Positions 11,441-20,220 of a stretch of DNA of 64,000 nucleotides are shown here, one piece after another. Under the pieces are notes generated by a model. It made no database searches and was not told the DNA's origin. It saw only the letters and a program-made list of their open reading frames with translations. The DNA is from Ottelia alismoides (taxonomy: Eukaryota > Streptophyta > Magnoliopsida > Alismatales > Hydrocharitaceae): positions 1 through 64,000 of the forward strand of contig JAZKJV010010609.1 of NCBI GenBank assembly GCA_037367405.1. Reading direction: 5' to 3'. Made by a program: the position numbers and the translations under genes. How positions within the stretch are numbered: the stretch's first letter is position 1; the number at the start of each line of letters is the position of its first letter.

Positions 11441-12464
11441 AGGGTTCCCAAGTGGGAACCCTAACGGGTGTTTAAAAAAAATATTGCTGCGGGTCTATGT
11501 GGCCGAGGTCCCGATTAAAAAAAATCAGGTTGTATTAAAAAAAGAGAAAAGGCCTGTTTTTGAAAAAAAAGGAGAGAGAGGAAAAGAAGTTGTATTCTTT
11601 GTAAAGCCCAAACAGGCTACGGTTTCTTTGGGCCCAAATGGGTCACGTTTGTTTGTTAAAAAAAGAGAGAGAAAAAAAAGAAAAAGAAAAAGAGGCGCGT
11701 ACACACAAAAAAAACCGTACGAAAGTTGAAAAAAATATTATGATTTGAAAAGCCGTAAAAAATGAATGAAACTGTTTAAACAAAAAAATTAGACGGCTTA
11801 AAAAAAAGAGAAATCCGCAAGTTCATGTTTTCTCCCAATTCTATCTAGTCTTCTCCCAACTTTGTCTATTTTCATTTTTCAACAAGTATGGGAGAAAGGG
11901 GGAGTATATGTAGAGTCACAAGTCTTCTTCCAGCCATATTCAGATGTTCCAGATTCACATGCAGATTTCCAGACCATTCAGATTCCAGACTCTACAGTTC
12001 GATTTTAGACTCGACGATCGTTGTTCTGAGTATGCAATTCAGACACGCACGAGTGTGCGGTCTTCAGTTTCAGAGGTCCCCATCATTATTCTTGTTGTTG
12101 TTCGGCCAAAGTTTTCATGTGATCCATAGGGACTCCAGAGCAGAGGACCATTCCCTATGCCATTGAGGGCAAGGGTTTTCATGTGGTATCATCGATACTC
12201 CAGAGTAGAGCACCATTCTCTGTGCCAGATGGGAGAGACCTAGTTCTCCGACGAGGAGACTTCAGGCGCAGTTCAGACTCGATGGTCAAATTCTGAGTCT
12301 TCAGTTGACTCACACTCCATCCCATTCGTCCTCCTCACATGCACGGCATGAGAAGCAACGTCCTCGACTGCAGCAATGTACGCGTTGGGTTGATATTGTC
12401 CGTAGTGTCCTGTAGCGTTGAGTTGAGTTTCTTTCATTTTGTCCAAGATGAGCATTGCATGCTC
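11441..12464 (+). other. Copia-like element, noncoding 3' internal part
   Basis: Purine-rich A/G tracts at 11520-11720, then unremarkable sequence up to the polypurine tract. Two related segments near 12105-12160 and 12175-12235 (TTTTCATGTG, then ACTCCAGAG) suggest a short local duplication. No gene seen. Confidence 0.55.
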
Positions 12465-12479
12465 CAGCTTGAGGGGGAG
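12465..12479 (+). promoter_or_regulatory. Polypurine tract of the copia-like element
   Basis: GAGGGGGAG directly before the 3' LTR start TGTTGG, the expected plus-strand primer position. Confidence 0.8.
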
Positions 12480-12795
12480 TGTTGGAGTATAAGTTGTATG
12501 CGCCTATTGTGTTGTAGCAGGGTAAATGGATCTTGGAGGAGATCCATTTACCCCATCCAGTGTTTAGTCCCACATTGTCCAACGGCAGGACTTGGAGGCT
12601 CTGGAGAGGCTATATAAGGAGCCCCAGACCTCCTGTATCCATTGAGAGAAAGTTCAATAGAATATCTGCCCCTTTGAGGGCTTCTCTCGTAGTTTCATCC
12701 CACTCCTCATGGAGTAGGGTTCCACGTAAAATCGCGTTGTTCATAGTTTCTATATGTTTATCCATGTTTTCGCTTCCGGTTCCTATTTTCTAACA
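12480..12795 (+). repeat. 3' LTR of the copia-like element
   Basis: 316 bp, TGTTGG...CTAACA, with intact TG/CA ends. It is followed by the target duplication CCCTT. TATA box at 12611-12618 and hairpin at 12520-12553. Confidence 0.92.
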
Positions 12796-12800
12796 CCCTT

Positions 12801-13660
12801 CCCTCAAGCACTCCGCTTGGATAAGGAGAATAAAAAAGAAAATCCAAAAAAATCTCAGCAGTTAGAGTTCAGCCAACATATGATAGACATATTCTAGATT
12901 CAGGTGACTCTACAGGAGGCCCTTGAGCACATCCCTCTCTTCCAGAGGAACCTTAGAGAGAAGACTACCATTCGCAGGAAGAAGAAGAACCACCATGCAG
13001 AGATCCATGTGCTCACTAGGGCCACCTACTTCACCATTCAGAACCGTCTGCCAACCAAGAGACCAGATGTAGGAGCTCCCTAGTCCGATGTCATATCCAT
13101 GAGCAGAGGTTCGATCGGGCTCTATTAGACAGCGATTCTTCCACCAACCTACTTCCGGCAGCCTTACTCGATTGATTCGAGTTTGGCCCTCTTCGACAGA
13201 GCAGGACAGTCCTTCAGTTTGCTTATAGATCTGTCAAGAGGTTGAAGGGGTTGTTGAAGGATGTGGTCGTCACAATTAAGGGCCTGAAATTCCCCGTGGA
13301 CTTCGTTGTGTTGGACATGGAGATCCCTGAATCTGTGACTGATACCCCCATCATTCTAGGATGTCCGTTCTTGGCCACAGCCAAGGCAGTGTCCGATCAT
13401 GATAGCAGGAAGGTATACTTTCGTGTCGAGGGAGAGAGTATACAAATAGAGACGATCGATGAGACTAGAGCGCAAGATTCAGCCTGCTCGGAGCAGCTCA
13501 ATGATTCAGAGCATATGATAGAGGCAGAGCGAGACGTCCACCAGGAGTGCGATTTTGTGATTAGAGATGATGAAGTCGCTTGGTTAGATCTCGTTTCACG
13601 AGCCATCCTCTCACCTTCAGATGCCACAGATCCACATATTCCAACAGAGGAGAGCTTATA
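12801..13660 (+). pseudogene. Athila-1 protease region (broken)
   Basis: Aspartic protease part of pol, which would process the polyprotein. The N-terminal wording (TLQEALEHIPLFQ, near 12905) and the C-terminal flap half (PVDFVVLDMEIPES, then ILGCPFLATAKAVSDHDS, 13290-13410) match Athila proteases and the equivalent Athila-2 region at 56850-57422. The expected active-site Asp-x-Gly-(Ser)-Ser lies near 13128, but the Gly codon reads as Asp (LLDSDSS). Stops and a frameshift separate the N- and C-terminal halves. The frame would have continued from gag before the copia-like insertion. Confidence 0.8.
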
Positions 13661-14034
13661 GAGCACACTGTTGGCAGAGGACACATTCGAGGTTGCAGAC
13701 CACGTTCAGGATAGTGGGGCAGTTGATATTTCTGGTGATTCAGATTCAGATCCCTCGGAGTCAAACATAGATTGGGCCGAGTTCGATGAGTTGATAGCAT
13801 GTCTGATTACTACAGAGCCAGCAGCTAGGGTGGAGACTAATACGATACAGAGTATAGATACACCATCAGAGCATTCTTCACCAGATTTTCATGATCAGCG
13901 AGAGTTCTCCCATGCAGATTTGGTTGCCTTCACTCAGACCTTTTAGAGACCAGATTTGCCAGCTCCCAGTTTTGCTGGAGCTGAAGCCCTTGCCGTAGTC
14001 GCTGCAGTATAGATTCCTTGCGGGCGAACATGAG
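13661..14034 (+). pseudogene. Athila-1 protease-RT linker (broken)
   Basis: An acidic, low-complexity spacer (VQDSGAVDISGDSDSD, then NIDWAEFDELIACL) with counterparts on the minus strand of Athila-2 at 56400-56700. It has no known catalytic role. Stops occur at 13659 and 13944. Confidence 0.65.
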
Positions 14035-14882
14035 ATGCACCCAGTCATTATCTCAACAGATTTGAGCGAAGAGCAAGAATCTCGTTTGATGGAGGTTCTT
14101 GAAAAGAACCGCAAGGCGATAGGATGGAGTGTAGCTGATCTCCAAGGGATAAGTTCGGCCATGTGCTCCCACCATATCTATCTTGAAGAGGACGGCAAGC
14201 CATCGTGTGAGTTCCAGCGACGACTGAACCCGAACCTTCAAGAGGTTGTCATGAAGGAAAACTCAAAATGGTGGAGTGTCGATTTTATCTACCCCATCTC
14301 CGACTCCAAGTCGGTCAGTCCATTACATGTGGTGCCCAAGAAGGCGGGCATCACTACAGTTGTGAGTGAGTCTGGAGAGGAGATAGTTACCCGGGTACCC
14401 ACTTCTTGGAGGGTCTGTGTGGACTACAGATGACTGAACCAGGCCACCAAGAAGGATCATTTCTCGCTGCCTTTTATTGATCAGATTATAGAGAGGCTAG
14501 CTGGGAAGAGTTACTACTGCTTCCTTGATGGGTACTCCGGTTACTATCAGGTGGCCATTGCGCCCGAAGACCAGGACAAGACTACATTCACCTGTCCATT
14601 TGGGACATATGCTTTCAGATGGATGCCCTTTGGTCTATGTAACGCCCCGACGACATTCCAAAGGTGCATGCTGTCCATCTTCTCGGACATGGTGGGTGAG
14701 TGCTTGGAGGTCTTCATGAATGACTTTTCAGTCTACGACGATGGGTTTGATGCTTGTCTTGACTGCCTAGATCGTGTCCTTCAGCGATGCATATTATCCT
14801 GGGAGAAGAGTCACTTCATGATGACTCAAGGGATGGTGCTTGGTCATATCATCTCCAACAGGGGCATGGAGGTTGACCCGGC
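14035..14882 (+). pseudogene. Athila-1 reverse transcriptase, N-terminal part (interrupted)
   Basis: RNA-dependent DNA polymerase of a gypsy element. The frame opens with HPVIISTDLSEEQ and QGISSAMCSHHI, then RRLNPNLQEVV, VVPKKAG, SWRVCVDYR, FLDGYSGYYQ, and FRWMPFGLCNAPTTFQRC: RT motifs in order. The catalytic box, expected F/Y-x-D-D before FSVYGD, reads FMND (near 14715), so the first Asp of the pair is Asn. A TGA at 14431-14433 replaces an Arg codon that Athila-2 retains. The frame is cut after VDPA at 14882 by the LTR-like insertion and resumes at 16648. Confidence 0.88.
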
Positions 14883-16647
14883 TGATGAAACCCGATTTCA
14901 TCATCTTAATTTCCCATTATTAACCCCCCTGCTTAAATTCGTGCCAATAAAAACCAGATAATGTCCTGTAATTATTAGAGTCTTGAATAAATTAAAAATC
15001 ACAAAAAATGGCAAAAGCAAAATTCGTGGTATTTTTAGCCTTAAAAATACTCTCAAAAATATTTTGTACATTCAAATGACCTCATCTCCATTTTCGGTCA
15101 ACATAAAACTTGTAGATCTCATCGAGATCTACAACTTTCATGTTTTGAGTTTTCTCAAATTCGGCCATTTTAACCCTTTAAAAATCAAATTCTGTCTCGG
15201 AATAATCTGATTGGGCCACGTGGCCCTCTCTGGTTGAGCCACGTGGTCCGGCCTCTTTGTCTCTTCCGCCCCTATCTCCAGCCGTTGGATCCCTTCTTAA
15301 TCAGTTGGCCAACGTACCTCCATGCCCGCTCTTAATCCTCTACCGTCAGATCACTTCCAGGATTTCATCTATACCCTCCATCGGTGCCTTTCTCATAGTT
15401 CGCCATGTGGTTTTTTGGTGGCCATTCGATTTAGCTTGGAGTGATTACTCACCACCACCCATCCTTCATTTAAGCCTGGCCGTCTGATCAAACTCCTGAC
15501 CTAATCACCACCATCCGCTAGCGACGTGCTTTCCTTTCGCCACGTGGCCGCGTCTCCTCTGCTTGATCATCTCAAGCGAGCCTCGATCTTTACCGTCCAC
15601 GGTTATGCTGATTGTTCACCACTCGATCAATCGCCGGAGTCAATCACGACCGTCCTTTGGCGCTTCACCTTCAAAGCGACACGTGGCGCATCACTCGCCC
15701 TTCGATCATGTCTCTCAAGATCTCATCACATCCGTTCTTTCACGCCTAATCGTTAGCCGTTGGATCTCCAGATCCAACAGCTGAGCTTCATTGTCAACCT
15801 CACGACGCCCCTCTCTCCCCACGATCTCCACCTCGTAGAACCCTTCCGCCCTTCCATTTCTGTCCATCTCCTCCGACTACCTATTCCCTCGCTAACCGCC
15901 TCACCACATTCCTCCATCTTCCACGATCCTCACGAGCCATCACTCTAACCTCGTCGTCCTCCCACTCGCTCCATATCTCCTCCGCAATCTGCTACTTCAG
16001 CTCAACAACTGCCGTCAACCACTCTTTAAATACGCCTCCTCCACCCCAGTCACCGATTTTCACCTTTACGCGGGGCATGGCCCAGCCCTCCGCCACCTCC
16101 CAGTGACAGGGGGAGGTGGCTGGATCGAGGAGCGACGACCAGTGCCCCCGGTGAGACCTGCCGACCTCCATGGCAGCGATGCGGTGGCTCAAGCCCCGCT
16201 CGAGCTCGTTGGGATGGCCGCCCAGCACGTGCGAAGACCCCGGGCATCCTCCCCGATGCCCAGCCCAGGCCCCCACTCCGCCCAACCTCAAGTAAGTCTC
16301 CGCTACTTTTCCTGCAATTTTTTCTTGAGTTTGCGTAATTAATTAGGATTTTATACCCCTATTCGACCTCCATCGTTCCCCTCCTGAGCTCCACCTTTCA
16401 TCGGGGCAGACTTCATCGCCATCGCCGCCTTCAGTAGAGCACCGATGGTTTGAGCAAGAGAGTCCAACACCTTCCTTGAGCTCCCAGCTACCTCGACTGA
16501 ATTCACGGGAGCTCTGGGAAGGTCTACTTCATCCAAAAACGAGCGACGGAGGAGGAGCTTTGACTCCGGAACTCTAATCACGCCGCCGCATGCAGCCCAG
16601 GAAGGAGGAGCAGTCACCGTTTAATGCTCCTCCCCGGAGCACATCCA
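14883..16647 (+). mobile_element. LTR-like insertion in RT (probable solo LTR)
   Basis: 1765 bp, starting TGATGAAA with a terminal palindrome and ending CATCCA. Deleting it rejoins the RT reading frame exactly (VDPA then KVDIIRKL), as seen intact in Athila-2. A segment at 15090-15150 (CTTGTAGATCTCATCGAG) matches the minus strand of family-N LTRs near 24490, 31110 and 45200. So this looks like a related LTR in plus orientation, standing alone. No 5-bp target duplication is evident, so the right boundary could be off by some bases or the site was edited. It has several CACGTG boxes. A 99-codon frame at 15992-16291 on the minus strand looks like chance. Confidence 0.7.
15213..15690. promoter_or_regulatory. 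G-box cluster in the LTR-like insertion
   Basis: Four ACGTG-core sites in about 470 bp: GCCACGTGGC near 15218 and 15540, CCACGTGGT near 15240, and ACACGTGGC near 15676. Such sites bind plant bZIP or bHLH factors; binding here is inferred only. Confidence 0.4.
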
Positions 16648-17280
16648 CAAGGTGGATATCATCAGGAAACTCAGTCCACCATCCAACCTGTGACAGTTAC
16701 GGTCTTTTCTGGGGCACTTCGATTTCTACCGACGATTCATTCATGATTTCAATAGGATTGCCCGACCGTTGGCTGATTTGCTGACCAAAGACACTGAGTT
16801 CATTGTAGATGATAAGTGTCTTGTGTCATTTGAGACTATCAAGAGTCTAGTTGTTGAGGATCTTGTCCTTCAACCACTTGATTGGTCTCTCCCATTCGAG
16901 ATCATGACAGATGCCTCCGATTTTACCGTAGGGGCCGTGCTGGGACAGAGGAGGGATGGAGTGCCATTTGCCATTCACTACGCTAGCCGTATATTGGACA
17001 CTGCACAACGGAACTATACCGTCACTGAGAAGGAGATGCTAGCCATAGTTTTTGCCTTAGATAAGTTCAGGTCATACATCATTGGATAAGAGGTGACTAT
17101 CTTTACCGACCATACCACCATCAGGTACCTCATGGTAAAGAAGGATGCCAAAGCGAGACTGACTAGATGGATCTTTCTACTCCAGAAGTTTGACATTGAG
17201 ACTAAGGATAAGACTGGAGTCAAGAATGTGGTGGCAGATAATCTCTCCCGATTAGAGCATCTTGAGGAATCTGAGTAGAC
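16648..17280 (+). pseudogene. Athila-1 RT C-terminus and RNase H (broken)
   Basis: Continues the RT frame after the insertion: KVDIIRKL, a TGA, then QLRSF and FYRRFIHDFNRIARPLADLL (connection). RNase H follows with FEIMTDASDFTVGAVLGQ (first catalytic Asp present), YASRILD, TEKEMLAIVFALDKFRSYI, and FTDHTTIRYLM. A TAA at 17087-17089 breaks it between those motifs. It ends with the conserved VVADNLSRLEHLEE, followed by a TAG at 17276. The same region in Athila-2 is one open frame (54611-55471). Confidence 0.87.
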
Positions 17281-18606
17281 TGATCCCATTTATGAGACCT
17301 TCCCAGATGAGGCGATCCTTGCTATCTCCTCGCTCCCATGGTACGATGACATTGTGAACTATCTTGTTGCCAAGAAAGTTCCATAAGGTTGGCCCAGGCA
17401 GCGACTTGAGAACTTCCTTGCGAAGGCCAAGTTTTACCATTGGGAGGATCCCATCCTTTATCATGAAGGAGGAGATAACATCTGGCATCAGTGCATTCCT
17501 TGGGAGGAGCACCCTAGCGTCCTCACATACTGCCACAAGCTCAAGGCAGGAGGACATCACTATGGGAGGAGAACGACACAGAAAGTGCTCCAATCCGGCC
17601 TATGGTGTCCTACCCTCTTCAAGGATTCTGATGAATTCGTGAAGAGGTGTACATATTGTCAGAGGATGGGCACTTGTGGACAGCGTGATATGACGCTGAT
17701 GTAGCCCATTTACTTCTGTGAGGTTTTTGACGCATGGAGCATCGATTTCATGGGTCCATTCCCTAAGAGTTAGGGATTTGAGTACATTCTGTTGGCCGTG
17801 GATTATGTTAGTCATTGGGTTGAGGCCAACTCCGCCCAAACCGCAGATGCTAGGACTATTTGCAGATTTTTGAGGAAGAATATCATTTCACAGTTCATGG
17901 TACCTAGAGTTTTGATATCTGATAGGGGAACGACAAGGTAAAGGCCCTTGCTAGCGAGTTCATCATAGAACATCAAGTAGCCACTCCATATCATCCTCAG
18001 ACGAATGGTCTTGCTAAAGTGTCGAACAGGGAGATCAAGACGATATTGTAGAAGGTAGTCCGCCCAGATCGAAAGGATTGGTCACAGCTCTTGGACTCAG
18101 ACTTGTGGGCATATCGGACTTCCTTCAAGACTCCTTTGAGTACATCTCCCTCTCACCTCGTTTATGGCAAGCCTTTCCATTTACCTGTTGAGATTAGGCA
18201 TAAGTCACTTTGGGCTGTCACAGACATATTATTAGATCCAATGTGTGTAGGAGATCAGAGGAAGGCAGAATTGGCAGCCCTGGAGGAACTTAGAGATTCA
18301 GCCTTTTCGTGCAGGCTACAATATAAGGAGAGAGTAAAGGAGTGGCATGATTCTCATATCAGCCACAGGTAGTTTGAGCCAGACCAGAGAGTATGGTTGT
18401 TTGATGATAGGCTTAGATTATTTCCAGGGAAGTTGCAGAGCAACTGGAAGGGACCATACCTAGTCCAAAAGGTACATGACAATGGGAGTATTGACATATC
18501 TGAGATGTCATTTGATGCTACCTTTCATATTAACGGGTAATGGCTCAAACCATATCTAGATCATGAGCCACTGGTCGTTGACGTCGCCCCTATTCATTTT
18601 GCATGA
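17281..18606 (+). pseudogene. Athila-1 integrase (broken), end of pol
   Basis: DDE integrase that would insert cDNA. The HHCC zinc domain is visible (CHKLKAGGHYG, then CTYCQRMG, 17530-17670), then the catalytic core with DFMGPFP (near 17746) and LISD (near 17920), after which a frameshift removes the following residues. The catalytic Glu, expected in NGxxEVSNREIK, reads Lys ([12 protein letters not shown], near 18005). Then HLVYGKPFHLPVEI, and a C-terminal GPY/F-type module, RVWLFDDRLRLFPGKLQ with GPYLVQKV (18390-18480). The natural stop is TGA 18604-18606, matching Athila-2. In-frame stops at 17702, 18049, 18370 and 18538. Confidence 0.87.
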
Positions 18607-18735
18607 GATGTGGTCTTTAACTCACATCTATGGCATCTCATGCCTGATTATTATTGTCTTCCACCTTATATAGATCCAGATGTCCATATCATCTCATTCT
18701 TCAGTCCAACATCCCATTTGCATTTTATGATTATG

Positions 18736-18768
18736 CTATACTTAGGGTGTACTTTACCCTAAGTATAG
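18736..18768 (+). repeat. PPT-core hairpin 1
   Basis: CTATACTTAGGGT pairs perfectly with ACCCTAAGTATAG (13 bp, 7-base loop); GGGGG follows, so the 3' arm plus tail reproduces the tract core AAGTATAGGGGGG. Counterpart in Athila-2: 53294-53325. Confidence 0.92.
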
Positions 18769-18823
18769 GGGGGTATGTAGACTTTTGATTGCCCTTTTGA
18801 TTCTTTTTACCTCTATATTGCTG

Positions 18824-18857
18824 CCTATACTTAGGGATATTTTACCCTAAGTATAGG
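18824..18857 (+). repeat. PPT-core hairpin 2
   Basis: CCTATACTTAGGG pairs perfectly with CCCTAAGTATAGG (13 bp, 8-base A/T loop). Counterpart in Athila-2: 53208-53241, with one mismatch. Confidence 0.92.
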
Positions 18858-18909
18858 GAAGGTAGACCCTGTACATTCTTCCACTCGGATTCCCTTTATG
18901 TACAGTTTG

Positions 18910-18941
18910 CTATACTTAGGATTACTTGATCCTAAGTATAG
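18910..18941 (+). repeat. PPT-core hairpin 3
   Basis: CTATACTTAGGAT pairs perfectly with ATCCTAAGTATAG (13 bp, 6-base loop); GGG follows. Counterpart in Athila-2: 53125-53152. Here the stem has AT where hairpin 1 has GT, paired on both arms. Confidence 0.92.
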
Positions 18942-19010
18942 GGGAAAACACCGAGATCCTTTCATTCTATTCTTTGATTCGACGTTGTCGTATAGCATTC
19001 CTTTTCACTT

Positions 19011-19093
19011 CCCTATACTAAGCACAAGTTATGTCTTCTTCATCACTCTTGATCTACTCTGAGGACATCGTTTGAGATTAAGTATAGGGGGGT
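19011..19093 (+). repeat. PPT-core inverted repeat 4 with purine tract
   Basis: CCCTATACT at 19011-19019 and AGTATAGGG at 19081-19089, 61 bases apart, ending in AAGTATAGGGGGGTG. It looks like a polypurine tract, but no LTR starts here: the following sequence is also internal in Athila-2 (around 52974). So it is a second, internal tract. Confidence 0.75.
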
Positions 19094-19173
19094 GTCGTAT
19101 ATATTTCATATATACTTTAGCCATAACTCGTACATTGTGTGAGTGTGCTAATAAATAAAATGGCTAAAAATCC

Positions 19174-19437
19174 TTATTCTAAAAATCGTAAAAAATTAAA
19201 AATTTTCTTGTACGTAAAACTCTTTCTTGCACGTGCATAGCTATTTATAAAAATTATTTTTGTACAAATGCTTGTAAATATGTTTTGTGTAAACAATTGT
19301 GTAAATATTTTGATATAAAAATTATGTATATAGCATAAAATTTTTGTAAAATGTTTGAAAAACAAAAGTTTGCAAAAACCCTTGTGCAAATGTGTGTAGA
19401 TAGTTTGCAAAACTTCTGCATCCATGCATTCATTCAT
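19174..19437 (-). other. Antisense open frame, 87 codons, shared with Athila-2
   Basis: A frame opposite to pol, with translation rich in Phe, Ile, Lys and Thr (CKLLFFKHFTKIL in the middle). Athila-2 has a related frame in the same relative place and orientation (52623-52892), with the shared stretch CKLLFFKHFTK and a similar C-terminal part. The DNA is low complexity (TGTAAA/TTTACA-like units), so the frame may survive by composition alone. Some Tat-type plant elements are known to carry antisense frames here; homology to them is untested. Confidence 0.35.
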
Positions 19438-20220
19438 TCATTCAAACATTTTTAAAAAAATTTGCACATTTTCAAACTTTGCATAAGAAGGTTTTTGTAA
19501 TACTTGTACAGTTTTTCTGAATCACAGATTGACTTTTAAACTAGCCTGGAATTAAATTGGAAAATGGAGCTTGGTTAAGTCCTTAATCCACCTAATTCTA
19601 AGAGGAACCTTATAGGGCTTAGGGTTAAAGACTTTTCAGGTCCAGTAGTGACTTAATTCTTTGAGTCCACTAGGCTATGATCACATGTCATCTTGATGAG
19701 CCTAAGTAGAACACTTAACAACGCACACATGACTCTCACAGACAATGGCTTTACTTGCACTAGCACCTTAGTTCTCTACGGATGAGGTGGTGAGGAGGTA
19801 GTCTTATTTGGCTTGGGTTAGCATACGAGGGTAGTATTTCTAGGCGGAACCTCTCATCTTCTTTTAGTGAAGGAAGTGCGTCTCAACTTGGTCTTGAGGC
19901 ATTGAGGTCTAAAGACAGGAGTTAGGGGTAGCAATAATGCTTCAAAAGAGGGATAGTCTACTGGCTCAAGAGGAAAAACTCCTTATGTATGTATATGCTA
20001 CACCATGTAGATATGTTGTACATATGCACATCGAAAAAAAATGTGCAAAAGAAAGAAAAACTCCAAAAAAGGGGTGGGTCTGATAGAAAATAAAATACCC
20101 ACCGGAGTATATATAGCCAAATAAATAAAAGCTTATGTTACCCATTCTCATCTCATGAAGCTTGCAGTAGGGAGACTTAGCTACACCGGTTGGGCTCCCA
20201 GGGATACAAGGGTACACTGG

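Larger units (their letters stand above)
10247..12795 (+). mobile_element. Non-autonomous copia-like LTR element (LARD-type) nested in Athila-1
   Basis: Two 316-bp LTRs (10247-10562, 12480-12795) flank 1.9 kb of internal sequence, with a 5-bp target duplication CCCTT at 10242-10246 and 12796-12800. Removing it restores continuity with Athila-2: the bases on either side match the minus strand around 57500. The primer site directly after the 5' LTR, TGGTATCCGAGCAGG, is the initiator-Met type usual in Ty1/copia. No gag, protease, integrase or RT is recognisable, so mobilisation would have needed an outside element. The LTRs differ at about 18 positions by my count, mostly transitions, so the insertion is fairly young compared with its host element. 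Confidence 0.9.
18607..20220 (+). other. Athila-1 noncoding region between pol and 3' LTR
   Basis: About 1.6 kb without an env-like sense frame. It holds the hairpin array (18736-19089), an antisense open frame (19174-19437), and sequence matching the minus strand of 51850-53460 in Athila-2. The match breaks at 20220: about 470 bp of the equivalent region, including the real polypurine tract, are missing, together with the first 60 bp of the 3' LTR. Confidence 0.8.

Noticed and set aside
15992..16291. 99-codon minus-strand frame in the LTR-like insertion
   Set aside because: Overlaps other frames in G+C-rich DNA; no domain.
19081..19095. AAGTATAGGGGGGTG as the start of the Athila-1 3' LTR
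   Set aside because: Sequence after it is internal in Athila-2, and the 5' LTR does not contain it.
18720..19100. CRISPR-like array of palindromic repeats
   Set aside because: Spacing is irregular, the intervening sequences are retrotransposon sequence, and the context is a eukaryotic element.
18607..20220. Env-like gene after pol
   Set aside because: Some Athila elements have one here, but no sense-strand frame or membrane segment is conserved between the two copies.
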